Below are positions 43,728 through 52,006 of a stretch of DNA of 64,000 bases, one piece after another. Position numbers and translations under genes: made by a program. The DNA lies in the NCBI RefSeq assembly GCF_005938385.1, contig NZ_VCRA01000014.1, positions 1 to 64,000 of the forward strand, given 5' to 3'. This stretch comes from Paenibacillus mesophilus. Lineage in GTDB: Bacteria > Bacillota > Bacilli > Paenibacillales > NBRC-103111. The notes beneath the pieces are model-generated. The model was not told where the DNA came from. It worked only from the letters and a program-made list of their open reading frames with translations, and did not search any database. Numbering within the stretch: the stretch's first letter is position 1; each line of letters starts with the position of its first letter.

Positions 43728-44396
43728 ATGGTCAAGAGACAATCATTCCGGTCCTATTGGATCGTTGCTTTTGCACTTATCGTCATGATGACCTGCTGGG
43801 AATCGAATCGTACGCAGGCGGCCGTCCTGGATTCCGCCATTCCGGAGGAATCGATCCGGCTTAGAATATTGGCCAATTCGGACGCGCCGAACGACCAACT
43901 GGTGAAACGGATTTTGCGGGACGAAGTGATCCGCCAGATGAGCGAATGGGTTACCGAGCCGGAAGGCATCGCCGCCGCCCGCAACGCGGTAAACCGGCAC
44001 ATTGGCGATCTTGAAGCGCTGGTAGGGAACGTGTTGGCGCAAAATGGATACGATTACGCATATACGGTCGAGATCGGTCAAGTTCCGTTTCCGGCCAAAA
44101 TATACGGCAATAAAGTATATCCGGCGGGCGATTACGAGGCGCTGCGCATAACGCTCGGTAAAGGGGAAGGCCAAAATTGGTGGTGCGTGCTGTTCCCGCC
44201 TCTGTGCTTCGTGGATGGCAAAGCCGGTGTAGCCGTAGCGAAAAAGAACGCGGATGCGACCAAAACGACAAAGGCGTCCGCTCAAGCCGCTGCCTCCGCC
44301 CCGGCGGCAGAAGATGCTCCGAAAGTCGAAGTGAAATTTTTCCTGGGGGAAGTTTTGTCGAAGGCGGTCTCGTTCGTAAAAGGATTGCTCGCTTAA
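43728..44396 (+). CDS. spoIIR: Stage II sporulation protein R
   Basis: Forespore-secreted signal that triggers SpoIIGA to process pro-sigma-E in the mother cell. 222 residues: a signal peptide or anchor (YWIVAFALIVMMTCW), then the SpoIIR domain (IPEESIRLRILANSDAPNDQLVKR at the start, NWWCVLFPPLCF in the middle). Between this and the C-terminus is an Ala/Lys-rich linker (about 175-205). The ATG at 43728 follows GAGGGGG; the ATG at 43692 has no site. Upstream GTTTA-N15/16-CCATAAT (43665-43692) loosely resembles a sigma-F promoter. Confidence 0.93.
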   Translation: MVKRQSFRSYWIVAFALIVMMTCWESNRTQAAVLDSAIPEESIRLRILANSDAPNDQLVKRILRDEVIRQMSEWVTEPEGIAAARNAVNRHIGDLEALVGNVLAQNGYDYAYTVEIGQVPFPAKIYGNKVYPAGDYEALRITLGKGEGQNWWCVLFPPLCFVDGKAGVAVAKKNADATKTTKASAQAAASAPAAEDAPKVEVKFFLGEVLSKAVSFVKGLLA

Positions 44397-44420
44397 TGCC
44401 ATTATAATCGGATTTCATCA

Positions 44421-44444
44421 GGATGCGCCCCCGCGCATCCTTTT
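44421..44444 (+). terminator. spoIIR terminator
   Basis: GGATGCGC (44421-44428), CCCC loop, GCGCATCC (44433-44440), then TTTT. Confidence 0.85.
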
Positions 44445-44469
44445 CATGTTCATGGATCCGCGCTATAAT
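44441..44469 (+). promoter_or_regulatory. Candidate promoter of ywlC
   Basis: TATAAT (44464-44469) with a weak -35 TTTTCA (44441-44446) at 17 bases, inside the T tract of the preceding terminator. Confidence 0.5.
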
Positions 44470-44532
44470 GGCAAAGATAATGGACGCGCGGGATTATCCC
44501 GCGGAACAGGCGGGAGCAGGGATGGGACGGTT

Positions 44533-45591
44533 ATGACGAAAATATGGAAAGTGCAACCGGATGCGTCCTCGGCGCATCCTTTCTTGGCGGAAGCGGGGGC
44601 GATGATCGCGGAAGGCGATACCGTCGCGTTTCCGACGGAAACAGTTTACGGTCTCGGTGCAGACGCCGGGAATACAAAGGCGGTCGAAGCGATTTTCACG
44701 GCTAAGGGAAGGCCGTCGGACAATCCGTTAATCGTGCATATAGCGCATATCGGACAATTGAACGGTTTGGTCGAAGAAATCAATCCGATTTCGAGAAGGT
44801 TGATGGATGCTTTCTGGCCGGGGCCGCTGACCTTGGTGCTTCCGGTCCGGTCCGGAGCCGTTTCCCCTCGCGTCACGGCAGGGCTGACTACGGTGGCGGT
44901 ACGAATGCCCGATCACCCCATCGCACTCTCGCTGATCCGTGCCGCAGGCTGCCCGGTGGCGGCGCCAAGCGCCAATCGATCCGGACGGCCAAGCCCGACT
45001 GTCGCTGCGCACGTGTACGGCGATCTGGACGGGCGGATCGGCGGCATCGTAGATGGGGGGGCGACCGGAGTCGGTCTGGAGTCGACAGTCGTCGTCGTAG
45101 AGGCTCGGGAAGGAAGTATTCGCGTCCTTCGTCCTGGCGGCGTAACCGTAGCCGATCTGCGGCGAGCGGTGCCTGGCGCGGAAATAGTCGTAGAGACGAC
45201 GGCGGAAGAAGCGGAAGCGCCCCGTTCACCGGGAATGAAGTATGCGCATTACGCGCCGCAGGGGCGGCTTACGATCGTCCATGGGGATAAGGAGCGTGCT
45301 GTCTCGTGGGCGAGGGATTCGTTGGCGGAGGCGAAACGAACGGGCGAAAGGACCGGCGTAATGACGGTGGCAGAGCACACCGGGCTGTATGAGGCGGATC
45401 TCGTGATCGGCTGCGGGAGCGCCGGAGATATGAATGCCGTCGCCCAGCAGTTGTACGCGGCTCTTCGCCGTTTCGATGAAGCGGGAATTACTTATATTTT
45501 GGCGGAGGGGTACGAATCGTCGGAAGGAATCGGACTTGCCGTCATGAACCGGTTGAACAAAGCCGCCGGCCACCGCGTCGTCCGGGTATGA
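44533..45591 (+). CDS. ywlC: L-threonylcarbamoyladenylate synthase (Sua5/YwlC)
   Basis: Makes threonylcarbamoyl-AMP for t6A37 tRNA modification. 352 residues: N-terminal YrdC domain (AFPTETVYGLGADA, KGRPSDNPLIVHI, APSANRSGRPSPT), the linker RSPGMKYAHYAPQG, and the C-terminal Sua5 domain. The ATG at 44533 gives the family N-terminus; the frame from 44446 includes the promoter. The gene order ywlC-mntP-ywlE-rpiB-ywlG is that of Bacillus. Confidence 0.95.
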   Translation: MTKIWKVQPDASSAHPFLAEAGAMIAEGDTVAFPTETVYGLGADAGNTKAVEAIFTAKGRPSDNPLIVHIAHIGQLNGLVEEINPISRRLMDAFWPGPLTLVLPVRSGAVSPRVTAGLTTVAVRMPDHPIALSLIRAAGCPVAAPSANRSGRPSPTVAAHVYGDLDGRIGGIVDGGATGVGLESTVVVVEAREGSIRVLRPGGVTVADLRRAVPGAEIVVETTAEEAEAPRSPGMKYAHYAPQGRLTIVHGDKERAVSWARDSLAEAKRTGERTGVMTVAEHTGLYEADLVIGCGSAGDMNAVAQQLYAALRRFDEAGITYILAEGYESSEGIGLAVMNRLNKAAGHRVVRV

Positions 45592-45666
45592 ACTATTCAT
45601 TGCCTGAATGTTTCCAGGATTGTCCGCATATGTTGATTAAGAACATGTGGACATGGGGGGAATATC

Positions 45667-46230
45667 ATGGCAGCCGCAGCCGCAGCTGGGACGGGACAGT
45701 TAATCACGATCGTCATCATGGCCATTGCGCTTGGAATGGACGCTTTTTCCCTTGGGATCGGCATCGGGCTTAGAGGGATCCGGTTATTGGACATCGTCAA
45801 GATCAGCTTCATCATCGGAGTGTTTCATATCGTCATGCCGCTTATGGGCATGTTCATGGGGCATTATGTCGGCTCGCTGCTCGGAAATGTCGCGACCATG
45901 ACAGGAGGCGCGCTCCTCGTGCTGCTTGGGGCGCATATGATATACAGCTCGCTCAAGGGGCCGGAGATGCCGTCGTTCGACCACCGCACGTTGTGGGGGC
46001 TGCTGTTCTTTGCCCTCAGCGTAAGCATCGATTCGATGTCCGTCGGCGTATCGCTCGGCTTGTTCGCTACCGACTTGTTATTTACTGTGCTCATGTTCGG
46101 TGCGTTCGGAGGGGCGATGTCGGTGCTGGGCCTGCTGCTCGGCCGAAAAGCCGGCAACTGGGTGGGAGAATACGGCGAAGCGTTGGGCGGGGTCATCTTG
46201 CTTGCATTCGGTATCCGGTTTTTGATATAA
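45667..46230 (+). CDS. mntP: Manganese efflux pump MntP (DUF204)
   Basis: 187-residue membrane protein with six hydrophobic segments in two DUF204 repeats; each repeat has an Asp-rich membrane motif (LGMDAFSLGIGIG near 25, SIDSMSVGVSLG near 118). Exports Mn2+ in characterised homologues. GGGGGA precedes the ATG. The 75-base gap from ywlC holds one DnaA-box-like nine-mer (TGTGGACAT). Confidence 0.9.
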   Translation: MAAAAAAGTGQLITIVIMAIALGMDAFSLGIGIGLRGIRLLDIVKISFIIGVFHIVMPLMGMFMGHYVGSLLGNVATMTGGALLVLLGAHMIYSSLKGPEMPSFDHRTLWGLLFFALSVSIDSMSVGVSLGLFATDLLFTVLMFGAFGGAMSVLGLLLGRKAGNWVGEYGEALGGVILLAFGIRFLI

Positions 46231-46250
46231 AAACTTCCATGAGGTACAAT
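46222..46250 (+). promoter_or_regulatory. Promoter of ywlE
   Basis: TTGATA (46222-46227), 17-base spacer, TACAAT (46245-46250), overlapping the last codons of mntP. Confidence 0.65.
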
Positions 46251-46287
46251 AGATGGTGGACATGTTATTCGGAAAGGGGAGAAACGG

Positions 46288-46878
46288 ATGTACGAACATA
46301 TTTTATTTGTATGTACGGGCAACACGTGCCGCAGTCCGATGGCGGAAGGATTGTTCCGTAAGCTGGCGGAGCGGGAAGGCTTAAGCTGCAAAGTTCGGTC
46401 GGCCGGCGTATCCGCTTGGGAGGGCTCCCCCATTTCGAAGCATTCGGCCGATATTTTACAAGGAAGAGGCATCATGGACCGGTTAAGTTCGAGTGCGGTT
46501 ACGGGCGATTCGGTAACGTGGGCGGATTTGATCCTGACCATGACGACAGGGCATAAGGAAACGCTGATCCGGCGCTATCCCGAAGCGGTCGACAAAGTAT
46601 ATACGCTTAAAGAGTTCGCCGAGGACGATACGTCGGTGCTTGAAGCGATAGCCGACCGGCAGCGGCTTCATACCGAACTGCAGATCAAGCGTGCTCTCGG
46701 CCAGCGTATTACCGAGGAGGAGCTTCGCCAAGTCCGTCAGCTCGACTTCGGGATGCCGAGTTTCGACATCGCCGATCCATACGGCGGAGACCGCAAGATG
46801 TACGAGAAAAGCGCGGACGAGATTGAAGCCTATTTGATTAAGCTGATCCGCAAGCTGGGGAAAGCGGATAAAGGCTGA
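46288..46878 (+). CDS. ywlE: Low-molecular-weight phosphatase, YwlE-type protein arginine phosphatase
   Basis: 196 residues. The P-loop VCTGNTCRSPMAE has the nucleophile Cys9 and, at position 13, the Thr that in YwlE confers phospho-arginine selectivity; the general acid is in DIADPYGGD. It would oppose the McsB arginine kinase. It is about 45 residues longer than typical members because of an insert near residues 118-150 (HTELQIKRALGQRITEEELRQ), predicted helical. The CxxGNTCR loop argues for arginine rather than tyrosine specificity, but this is inference. Confidence 0.9.
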   Translation: MYEHILFVCTGNTCRSPMAEGLFRKLAEREGLSCKVRSAGVSAWEGSPISKHSADILQGRGIMDRLSSSAVTGDSVTWADLILTMTTGHKETLIRRYPEAVDKVYTLKEFAEDDTSVLEAIADRQRLHTELQIKRALGQRITEEELRQVRQLDFGMPSFDIADPYGGDRKMYEKSADEIEAYLIKLIRKLGKADKG

Positions 46879-46906
46879 ACCGAGTGCCTATGTTGCCGCG
46901 ACCGTC

Positions 46907-46935
46907 TTTACAGCGGAAACCGAATGCGCTATGAT
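46907..46935 (+). promoter_or_regulatory. Promoter of the rpiB-ywlG-glyA operon
   Basis: TTTACA (46907-46912), 17-base spacer, TATGAT (46930-46935), placed just upstream of the ZTP riboswitch. Confidence 0.75.
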
Positions 46936-46953
46936 GAAAGTATATAAATTCAG

Positions 46954-47024
46954 ACCCGATGTAACTGGCGACAAGTGGGCGTAACCACAATGGAGCATCG
47001 GGAGATACGGCCGGTCGCCTGGGC
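46954..47024 (+). promoter_or_regulatory. ZTP (pfl) riboswitch aptamer
   Basis: The leader fits the ZTP/ZMP aptamer: P1 CCCGATG (46955-46961) with CATCGGG (46996-47002); the conserved AACTGGCG (46963-46970); P2 GTGG (46975-46978) with CCAC (46985-46988); TGGAGC (46991-46996); and the 3' subdomain core CGCCTGGGCA (47016-47025). ZTP accumulates when 10-formyl-tetrahydrofolate is short and turns on folate and purine genes. It fits control of glyA, the third gene. Recognised by consensus; a covariance-model scan was not run. Confidence 0.9.
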
Positions 47025-47027
47025 AAA

Positions 47028-47071
47028 GAGCAGCGGCGTTTTCATGCAAAACGCGCCGCGCGCTCTTTTTT
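47028..47071 (+). terminator. Expression-platform terminator of the ZTP riboswitch
   Basis: GAGC (47028-47031) with GCTC (47062-47065) and GCGGCG (47033-47038) with CGCCGC (47054-47059) form a stem that is followed by six Ts (47066-47071), 57 bases before rpiB. It begins just after the aptamer core, as expected for transcriptional control: ligand binding should favour readthrough. Confidence 0.85.
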
Positions 47072-47127
47072 CGCTTTCCGGGGGTTATACTAAATACGGG
47101 TTGAATGAAGAGACGGAGGGAAACGAA

Positions 47128-47586
47128 ATGAAGATTGCAATCGGCGCGGACCATGCGGGCTTCCGGCTGAAGGACGAAATCGTGAAGGTGCTGCAATCCG
47201 AAGGACACGAGGTGGAGGATCTCGGCTGCAATTGCGCGGACTCCATCGACTACCCCGACTACGCGCTTCCGGTTTGCGAGAAGGTGGCGGCAGGAGCTGC
47301 GGACAAAGGAATTCTCATTTGCGGGACGGGGATCGGCATGACGATCGCCGCGAACAAAGTGCCGGGCATCCGCTGCGCGCTCGTACATGATTTATTTTCC
47401 GCCAAAGCAACCCGCGAGCACAACGATTCGAACGTATTGGCCATGGGCGAACGTGTAATCGGACCGGGGATCGCGCTCGAAATCGTGAAAGTATGGCTCG
47501 AGACGGAATTTTCCCAAGGACCGCGGCATCAAAACCGGATCGACAAGATTAAACGGCTCGAAGATAAATACGCGCTTCATCCGTAA
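47128..47586 (+). CDS. rpiB: Ribose 5-phosphate isomerase B
   Basis: Interconverts ribose 5-phosphate and ribulose 5-phosphate. 152 residues with MKIAIGADHAGFRLK, the catalytic Cys in GILICGTGIGMTIAANKVPGI and ATREHNDSNVLAMGERV. The ATG at 47128 is seven bases after GGAGGG; the frame from 46975 runs through the riboswitch and is not translated. First gene of rpiB-ywlG-glyA. Confidence 0.96.
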   Translation: MKIAIGADHAGFRLKDEIVKVLQSEGHEVEDLGCNCADSIDYPDYALPVCEKVAAGAADKGILICGTGIGMTIAANKVPGIRCALVHDLFSAKATREHNDSNVLAMGERVIGPGIALEIVKVWLETEFSQGPRHQNRIDKIKRLEDKYALHP

Positions 47587-47628
47587 ACAGATGATCGGAT
47601 GGCGACTAGCGGAAGGAAGTGGCTTTCC

Positions 47629-48240
47629 GTGAGTGATTCTGAAGCAAGCGTGGAGCAGCTGGATCCGGCCCGGATCGGCACCGATGTCGAGACGGTGCTG
47701 CGCGAGTTGGTCGCGATCGGCAAAGTGTCCCGGGGGCAAATCGTCGTAATAGGGACAAGCACCAGCGAAGTAATCGGCCGACGGATCGGCACGGCCGGAA
47801 CCGAGCAGGTGGCCGAACGGATATTTCACGCCGTGGAGACAGTGAGGCGCGATGTCGGATTTTATGCCGCCTATCAGTGCTGCGAGCATTTGAACCGCGC
47901 GCTGGTGGTGGAACGGGAGCTGCTCGGCAGTTATCCGCTGCTCGAGGAAGTCAGCGTCGTCCCGGTGAGGAGAGCCGGCGGCTCCATGGCAGCCTATGCC
48001 TATCGTCATTGGAAGGATGCCTGCGTCGTTGAAACGATATCCGCCCACGCCGGTCTGGATATAGGCGATACGCTCATCGGTATGCATCTTCGCCGGGTCG
48101 CCGTTCCGGCGCGTCCGTCTATCCGGTCGATCGGACACGCACACGTCAATATGGCATTCACGCGTCCGAAATTAATCGGAGGCGAGAGAGCGGTCTACTC
48201 TTCGGAGAAGGCCGGAGAAACGCACGGCAGTTGCGATTAA
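47629..48240 (+). CDS. ywlG: YwlG family protein (TIGR01440)
   Basis: A protein of about 203 residues and unknown function, conserved next to rpiB and glyA in Bacilli. It has VVIGTSTSEVIGRRIGTAG and FYAAYQCCEHLNRALVVE, family hallmarks including the Cys-Cys pair. A GTG at 47629, after GGAAGGAAG, is preferred; the ATG at 47599 lacks a site. No signal or membrane segments. Confidence 0.88.
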   Translation: MSDSEASVEQLDPARIGTDVETVLRELVAIGKVSRGQIVVIGTSTSEVIGRRIGTAGTEQVAERIFHAVETVRRDVGFYAAYQCCEHLNRALVVERELLGSYPLLEEVSVVPVRRAGGSMAAYAYRHWKDACVVETISAHAGLDIGDTLIGMHLRRVAVPARPSIRSIGHAHVNMAFTRPKLIGGERAVYSSEKAGETHGSCD

Positions 48241-48291
48241 AAATTCCAATATCATTTTTATTATGCATATTATGAGCGGAGGAATCGTACA

Positions 48292-49539
48292 ATGGAACAT
48301 TTGCGCAAATCTGACCCGAAAATCGTGGAAGCTCTGGGATTGGAGCTTAACCGCCAACGTGACAAAATCGAGCTGATCGCATCCGAGAACTTCGTTAGCC
48401 AAGCCGTTCTGGAGGCAATGGGTACGGTGCTGACCAACAAATATGCCGAAGGCTATCCGGGCAAACGGTATTACGGCGGCTGCGAATACGTCGATATCGT
48501 GGAAGATATCGCCCGCGACCGCGCGAAGGAGCTGTTCGGCGCCGAGCATGTGAACGTTCAGCCGCACTCCGGGGCGCAAGCGAACTTGGCCGTTTATCTC
48601 GCCGCTTTGAATCACGGCGATACGGTGCTCGGGATGAATCTGGCGCACGGCGGTCATTTGACGCACGGCAGCCCGGTCAACGCTTCCGGCATTCTGTACA
48701 ACTTCGTCGCATACGGCGTGAGCGAAACCGACTCCCGCATCGATTATAATGAAGTGCGGAAAGCCGCCTTCAAACACCGTCCTAGAATGATCGTAGCGGG
48801 TGCCAGCGCCTATCCGCGCATCATCGATTTCGAAGCGCTTGCATCGATCGCAAATGACGTAGGAGCACTGTTCATGGTGGATATGGCGCATATCGCCGGA
48901 CTTGTCGCAGCCGGGCTTCATCCGAATCCGGTACCGCATGCGCACTTCGTTACGACGACGACGCACAAGACGCTACGCGGTCCGCGCGGCGGCATGATTT
49001 TGACCCGTAAAGCGTGGGGGCCTGCTATCGACAAGGCGGTATTCCCGGGTACGCAAGGCGGACCGCTCATGCACATTATCGCGGCCAAAGCGGTTTCGTT
49101 CGGAGAAGCGCTGCAGCCGGAGTTTAAAACCTATGCGCAAAAAGTCGTGAACAACGCCAAGGCGCTGTCCGAAGCGCTTCTGGCCGAAGGCCTCGATCTC
49201 GTCTCCGGCGGCACGGACAACCATTTGATGCTGGTCGACCTGCGCAGCATCAATTTGACCGGCAAAGACGCCGAGCACCTGCTCGACGAAGTCGGCATTA
49301 CTTGCAACAAAAACGCGATTCCGTTCGACCCGAACAAACCTATGCTTACAAGCGGCGTCCGCCTCGGCACGCCGGCGGCGACTTCCCGCGGCATGGATGA
49401 AGCGGCCATGAGAACAATCGCGAAAATCATCGCACTCACGCTCAAAAATCCGACCAGCGAAGCGGCTCACAACCAAGCTCGCGGCATGGTCAAAGAGCTT
49501 ACGGCACAATTCCCGCTTTATGCAGGGCTTACGTATTAA
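48292..49539 (+). CDS. glyA: Serine hydroxymethyltransferase
   Basis: PLP enzyme that converts serine and tetrahydrofolate to glycine and 5,10-methylene-tetrahydrofolate, the main source of one-carbon units. 415 residues, with ELIASENFVS, the PLP lysine in TTTTHKTLRGPRGG, and the HSGAQAN phosphate site. GGAGGA precedes the ATG. Last gene of the operon under the ZTP riboswitch; a terminator follows. Confidence 0.97.
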   Translation: MEHLRKSDPKIVEALGLELNRQRDKIELIASENFVSQAVLEAMGTVLTNKYAEGYPGKRYYGGCEYVDIVEDIARDRAKELFGAEHVNVQPHSGAQANLAVYLAALNHGDTVLGMNLAHGGHLTHGSPVNASGILYNFVAYGVSETDSRIDYNEVRKAAFKHRPRMIVAGASAYPRIIDFEALASIANDVGALFMVDMAHIAGLVAAGLHPNPVPHAHFVTTTTHKTLRGPRGGMILTRKAWGPAIDKAVFPGTQGGPLMHIIAAKAVSFGEALQPEFKTYAQKVVNNAKALSEALLAEGLDLVSGGTDNHLMLVDLRSINLTGKDAEHLLDEVGITCNKNAIPFDPNKPMLTSGVRLGTPAATSRGMDEAAMRTIAKIIALTLKNPTSEAAHNQARGMVKELTAQFPLYAGLTY

Positions 49540-49569
49540 TCCATAAGCTGAAAGGTAAAATGAATAATG

Positions 49570-49610
49570 CCGGTTTCCTGTTTCATCTGAGAGACAGGGA
49601 ACCGGTTTTT
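49570..49610 (+). terminator. glyA operon terminator
   Basis: CCGGTTTCCTGT (49570-49581) pairs with ACAGGGAACCGG (49594-49605), with one mismatch, then five Ts. Confidence 0.88.
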
Positions 49611-49694
49611 GCCGTTGCGGGAATAAATGGCGGATCAGAGCGCGAAGAGAGGCGCTGACGCTGCAAAATCTTGCGTGCAACGCGATTGGGACAA

Positions 49695-49703
49695 TGATAT
49701 AAT
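49695..49703 (+). promoter_or_regulatory. Extended -10 promoter of upp
   Basis: TGATATAAT (TG at 49695-49696, TATAAT at 49698-49703) makes an extended -10 box; no good -35 is found 17 bases upstream. The 88-base leader contains a short TTCGCC/GGGCG hairpin and a direct repeat of CGGCGGA. Confidence 0.6.
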
Positions 49704-49790
49704 AGACAAGGTTCGCCTTCAGAGGGCGTACGCCATACGCAAGGAGCTTTCGGCGGACAGTCCGGCGGAAGTGAACCGGGAGGACAAGTT

Positions 49791-50420
49791 ATGAGCAAGG
49801 TTTTCGTGTGCGATCATCCGTTGATCCAACACAAGCTTACTTACATTCGGGATAAAAACACGACAACGAAAGATTTTCGGGAATTGGTCGACGAAGTAGC
49901 CACGCTGATGGCATACGAGATTACACGGGAAATTCCGCTGGAGCGTGTCGTAGTGGAGACGCCTGTGCAGCCGGCGGAGTGCAAAATTATTTCCGGCCGC
50001 ATGCTCGGCCTGATTCCGATTTTGCGTGCCGGGCTTGGCATGGTGGACGGGATTCTGAAGCTGCTGCCGGCCGCGAAGGTGGGACATGTCGGCTTATACC
50101 GGGACCCCGTTACGCTGCAGCCGGTCGAATATTACGTCAAGCTTCCTACGGACGTGCAAGAGAGGGAGCTTATCGTGATCGATCCGATGCTCGCGACGGG
50201 AGGCTCGGCCAATGCTGCTATCGACGTGCTTAAAAAAAGGGACTGCAGCCAAATCAAGCTGATGTGTCTGATCGCAGCGCCCGAGGGCATTCGTGCCGTG
50301 CAGGATGCACATCCCGACGTAGACATTTATGTGGCTGCCGTAGACGAATATTTGAACGAACACGGTTATATCGTACCCGGACTCGGTGATGCGGGGGATC
50401 GGTTGTTCGGAACCAAGTAA
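49791..50420 (+). CDS. upp: Uracil phosphoribosyltransferase
   Basis: Salvages uracil to UMP with PRPP. 209 residues, with the PRPP loop VIDPMLATGGSA, RAGLGMVDGIL, and the uracil-binding C-terminus EHGYIVPGLGDAGDR. GGGAGGAC supports the ATG. mnaA follows after 33 bases. Confidence 0.97.
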   Translation: MSKVFVCDHPLIQHKLTYIRDKNTTTKDFRELVDEVATLMAYEITREIPLERVVVETPVQPAECKIISGRMLGLIPILRAGLGMVDGILKLLPAAKVGHVGLYRDPVTLQPVEYYVKLPTDVQERELIVIDPMLATGGSANAAIDVLKKRDCSQIKLMCLIAAPEGIRAVQDAHPDVDIYVAAVDEYLNEHGYIVPGLGDAGDRLFGTK

Positions 50421-50453
50421 TGAATTTCACTGTCCTTAAGAAGGAGATAGACC

Positions 50454-51596
50454 ATGAGTCGTTTACGAGTGATGACGATTTTCGGCACACGTCCGGAAGC
50501 GATCAAGATGGCTCCGCTAGTTCTGGAATTGAACAAGCGAAGCGAGCAGATCGAATCGATCGTCTGTGTTACCGGTCAGCATCGGGAGATGCTGGATACG
50601 GTGCTGCACATTTTCGGCATTAAGCCCGACTATGATTTGAACGTGATGAAGGCCAGGCAGACGCTGAATGAAGTCGCGATCCGGGTACTGCAAGGACTGG
50701 AGCCCGTATTGAAGGAAGCGAAGCCGGACATTGTGCTCGTTCATGGCGATACGGGAACGACTTTCTTGGCCAGCTTTGCGGCTTTTATGCAAAAAATCGC
50801 AATCGGGCACGTCGAAGCGGGACTGCGCACTTGGAACAAGATGTCCCCGTATCCGGAAGAGATGAACAGACAGCTGACAGGCGTTCTGGCGGACATGCAC
50901 TTCGCTCCGACGGATTGGTCTGCCGATAACTTGCGGCGGGAAAGCAAATCCGAGGCGTCCATTTATGTAACCGGCAACACAATAACGGATTGCATGCAGT
51001 ACCTCGTCAAAGACGATTATACCCATCCGATGCTGGATTGGGCGAAAGGCCGCCGTCTTGTGCTCGTTACGGCCCATCGGTCGGAGTCGATCGGGGAGCC
51101 GCATCGCCGTGTGTTCCGGGCGATCAAGCGGATAGCCGACGAGTTCGACGATATCGCCATTGTGTATCCGGTGCACCTAAATCCGGCCGTCCAAGAGCCT
51201 GCCCATGAAATATTAGGCGGCCACGAGCGGATCCGGCTAATCGATCCGCTGGATGTTACGGACTTGTACAATTTTTATCCGCATACGCATCTGATTATGA
51301 CCGACTCCGGGGGCATTCAGGAAGAGGCGCCTTCATTCGGTATTCCTGCACTCGTGCTGCGGGATACGACGGAACGCCCCGAGGGTGTGGAATCCGGCGT
51401 ACTGGAGCTCGTAGGCACCGACGAGCAGCTTATCTACGATCGGGCCAAGACGCTGCTCAGCGATGCCGCCGCTTACGAGAAGATGAGCAGGGCGGCCAAT
51501 CCGTACGGGGACGGACGCGCTTCAGAGAGAATCGTAGACGCCATCCTGCACCGTTTCGGCCGCCGCGAGAACGCTCCCGAAACGTTCCGCGCATAA
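50454..51596 (+). CDS. mnaA: UDP-N-acetylglucosamine 2-epimerase
   Basis: Interconverts UDP-GlcNAc and UDP-ManNAc for teichoic-acid linkage units or other wall polymers. 380 residues with FGTRPEAIKMAPLV, HVEAGLRT, VTAHRSE and TDSGGIQEEAPSFGIPALVLRDTTERPE, the full set of family motifs. AAGGAGAT precedes the ATG. Located between upp and atp, as in several Paenibacillus-like gene orders. Confidence 0.96.
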   Translation: MSRLRVMTIFGTRPEAIKMAPLVLELNKRSEQIESIVCVTGQHREMLDTVLHIFGIKPDYDLNVMKARQTLNEVAIRVLQGLEPVLKEAKPDIVLVHGDTGTTFLASFAAFMQKIAIGHVEAGLRTWNKMSPYPEEMNRQLTGVLADMHFAPTDWSADNLRRESKSEASIYVTGNTITDCMQYLVKDDYTHPMLDWAKGRRLVLVTAHRSESIGEPHRRVFRAIKRIADEFDDIAIVYPVHLNPAVQEPAHEILGGHERIRLIDPLDVTDLYNFYPHTHLIMTDSGGIQEEAPSFGIPALVLRDTTERPEGVESGVLELVGTDEQLIYDRAKTLLSDAAAYEKMSRAANPYGDGRASERIVDAILHRFGRRENAPETFRA

Positions 51597-51609
51597 CGCG
51601 AAAATCGGC

Positions 51610-51651
51610 TTGCAAACCAGACAGTAGCGCTGTACGGTGTCTGGTTTGCAA
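51610..51651 (+). terminator. Inverted repeat after mnaA
   Basis: Perfect 14-bp stem TTGCAAACCAGACA (51610-51623) with TGTCTGGTTTGCAA (51638-51651), 14-base loop. No T run follows, so termination is inferred only from position. Confidence 0.65.
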
Positions 51652-51719
51652 ATACCGGGAGCCGTTGGAGCACAAGGACTCTCCGAAATACGTTCACACA
51701 ATGTTTGATATTATATCGA

Positions 51720-51749
51720 TTGACAAACAAGATCATGCTTCGATACAAT
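51720..51749 (+). promoter_or_regulatory. Promoter of the atp operon
   Basis: TTGACA (51720-51725), 18-base spacer, TACAAT (51744-51749), 26 bases before atpZ. Confidence 0.8.
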
Positions 51750-51775
51750 AATTGAGGATTAACAGGAGATCATGT

Positions 51776-52006
51776 ATGCGAAAACGCAAATCCGAGAATA
51801 ATCCTTGGAGAGCAGCAGGAATGGCCGGCGCCGTTGGGGCGGATTTGGCCATCTGTATTGTGCTGGGCTATTTCGGGGGCAAGTGGGTTAGTGTCCGGAT
51901 GGACAATGAACCCATTTATATCGCGATCGGGGCACTGGTCGGTTTGTTCGTCGGCATATTCAGCGTGATCCTATTGATTCGATATTATGTAAAGGATTCC
52001 AAATGA
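51776..52006 (+). CDS. atpZ: AtpZ/AtpI family protein
   Basis: 76-residue membrane protein with a basic N-terminus (MRKRKSENNPWRAAG) and two helices (about 17-36 and 46-70), the pattern of the small AtpZ subunit that precedes atpI in many operons and helps Mg2+ or Ca2+ handling. The ATG at 51776 follows AGGAGAT. Its stop overlaps the atpI start (ATGA). Confidence 0.85.
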   Translation: MRKRKSENNPWRAAGMAGAVGADLAICIVLGYFGGKWVSVRMDNEPIYIAIGALVGLFVGIFSVILLIRYYVKDSK

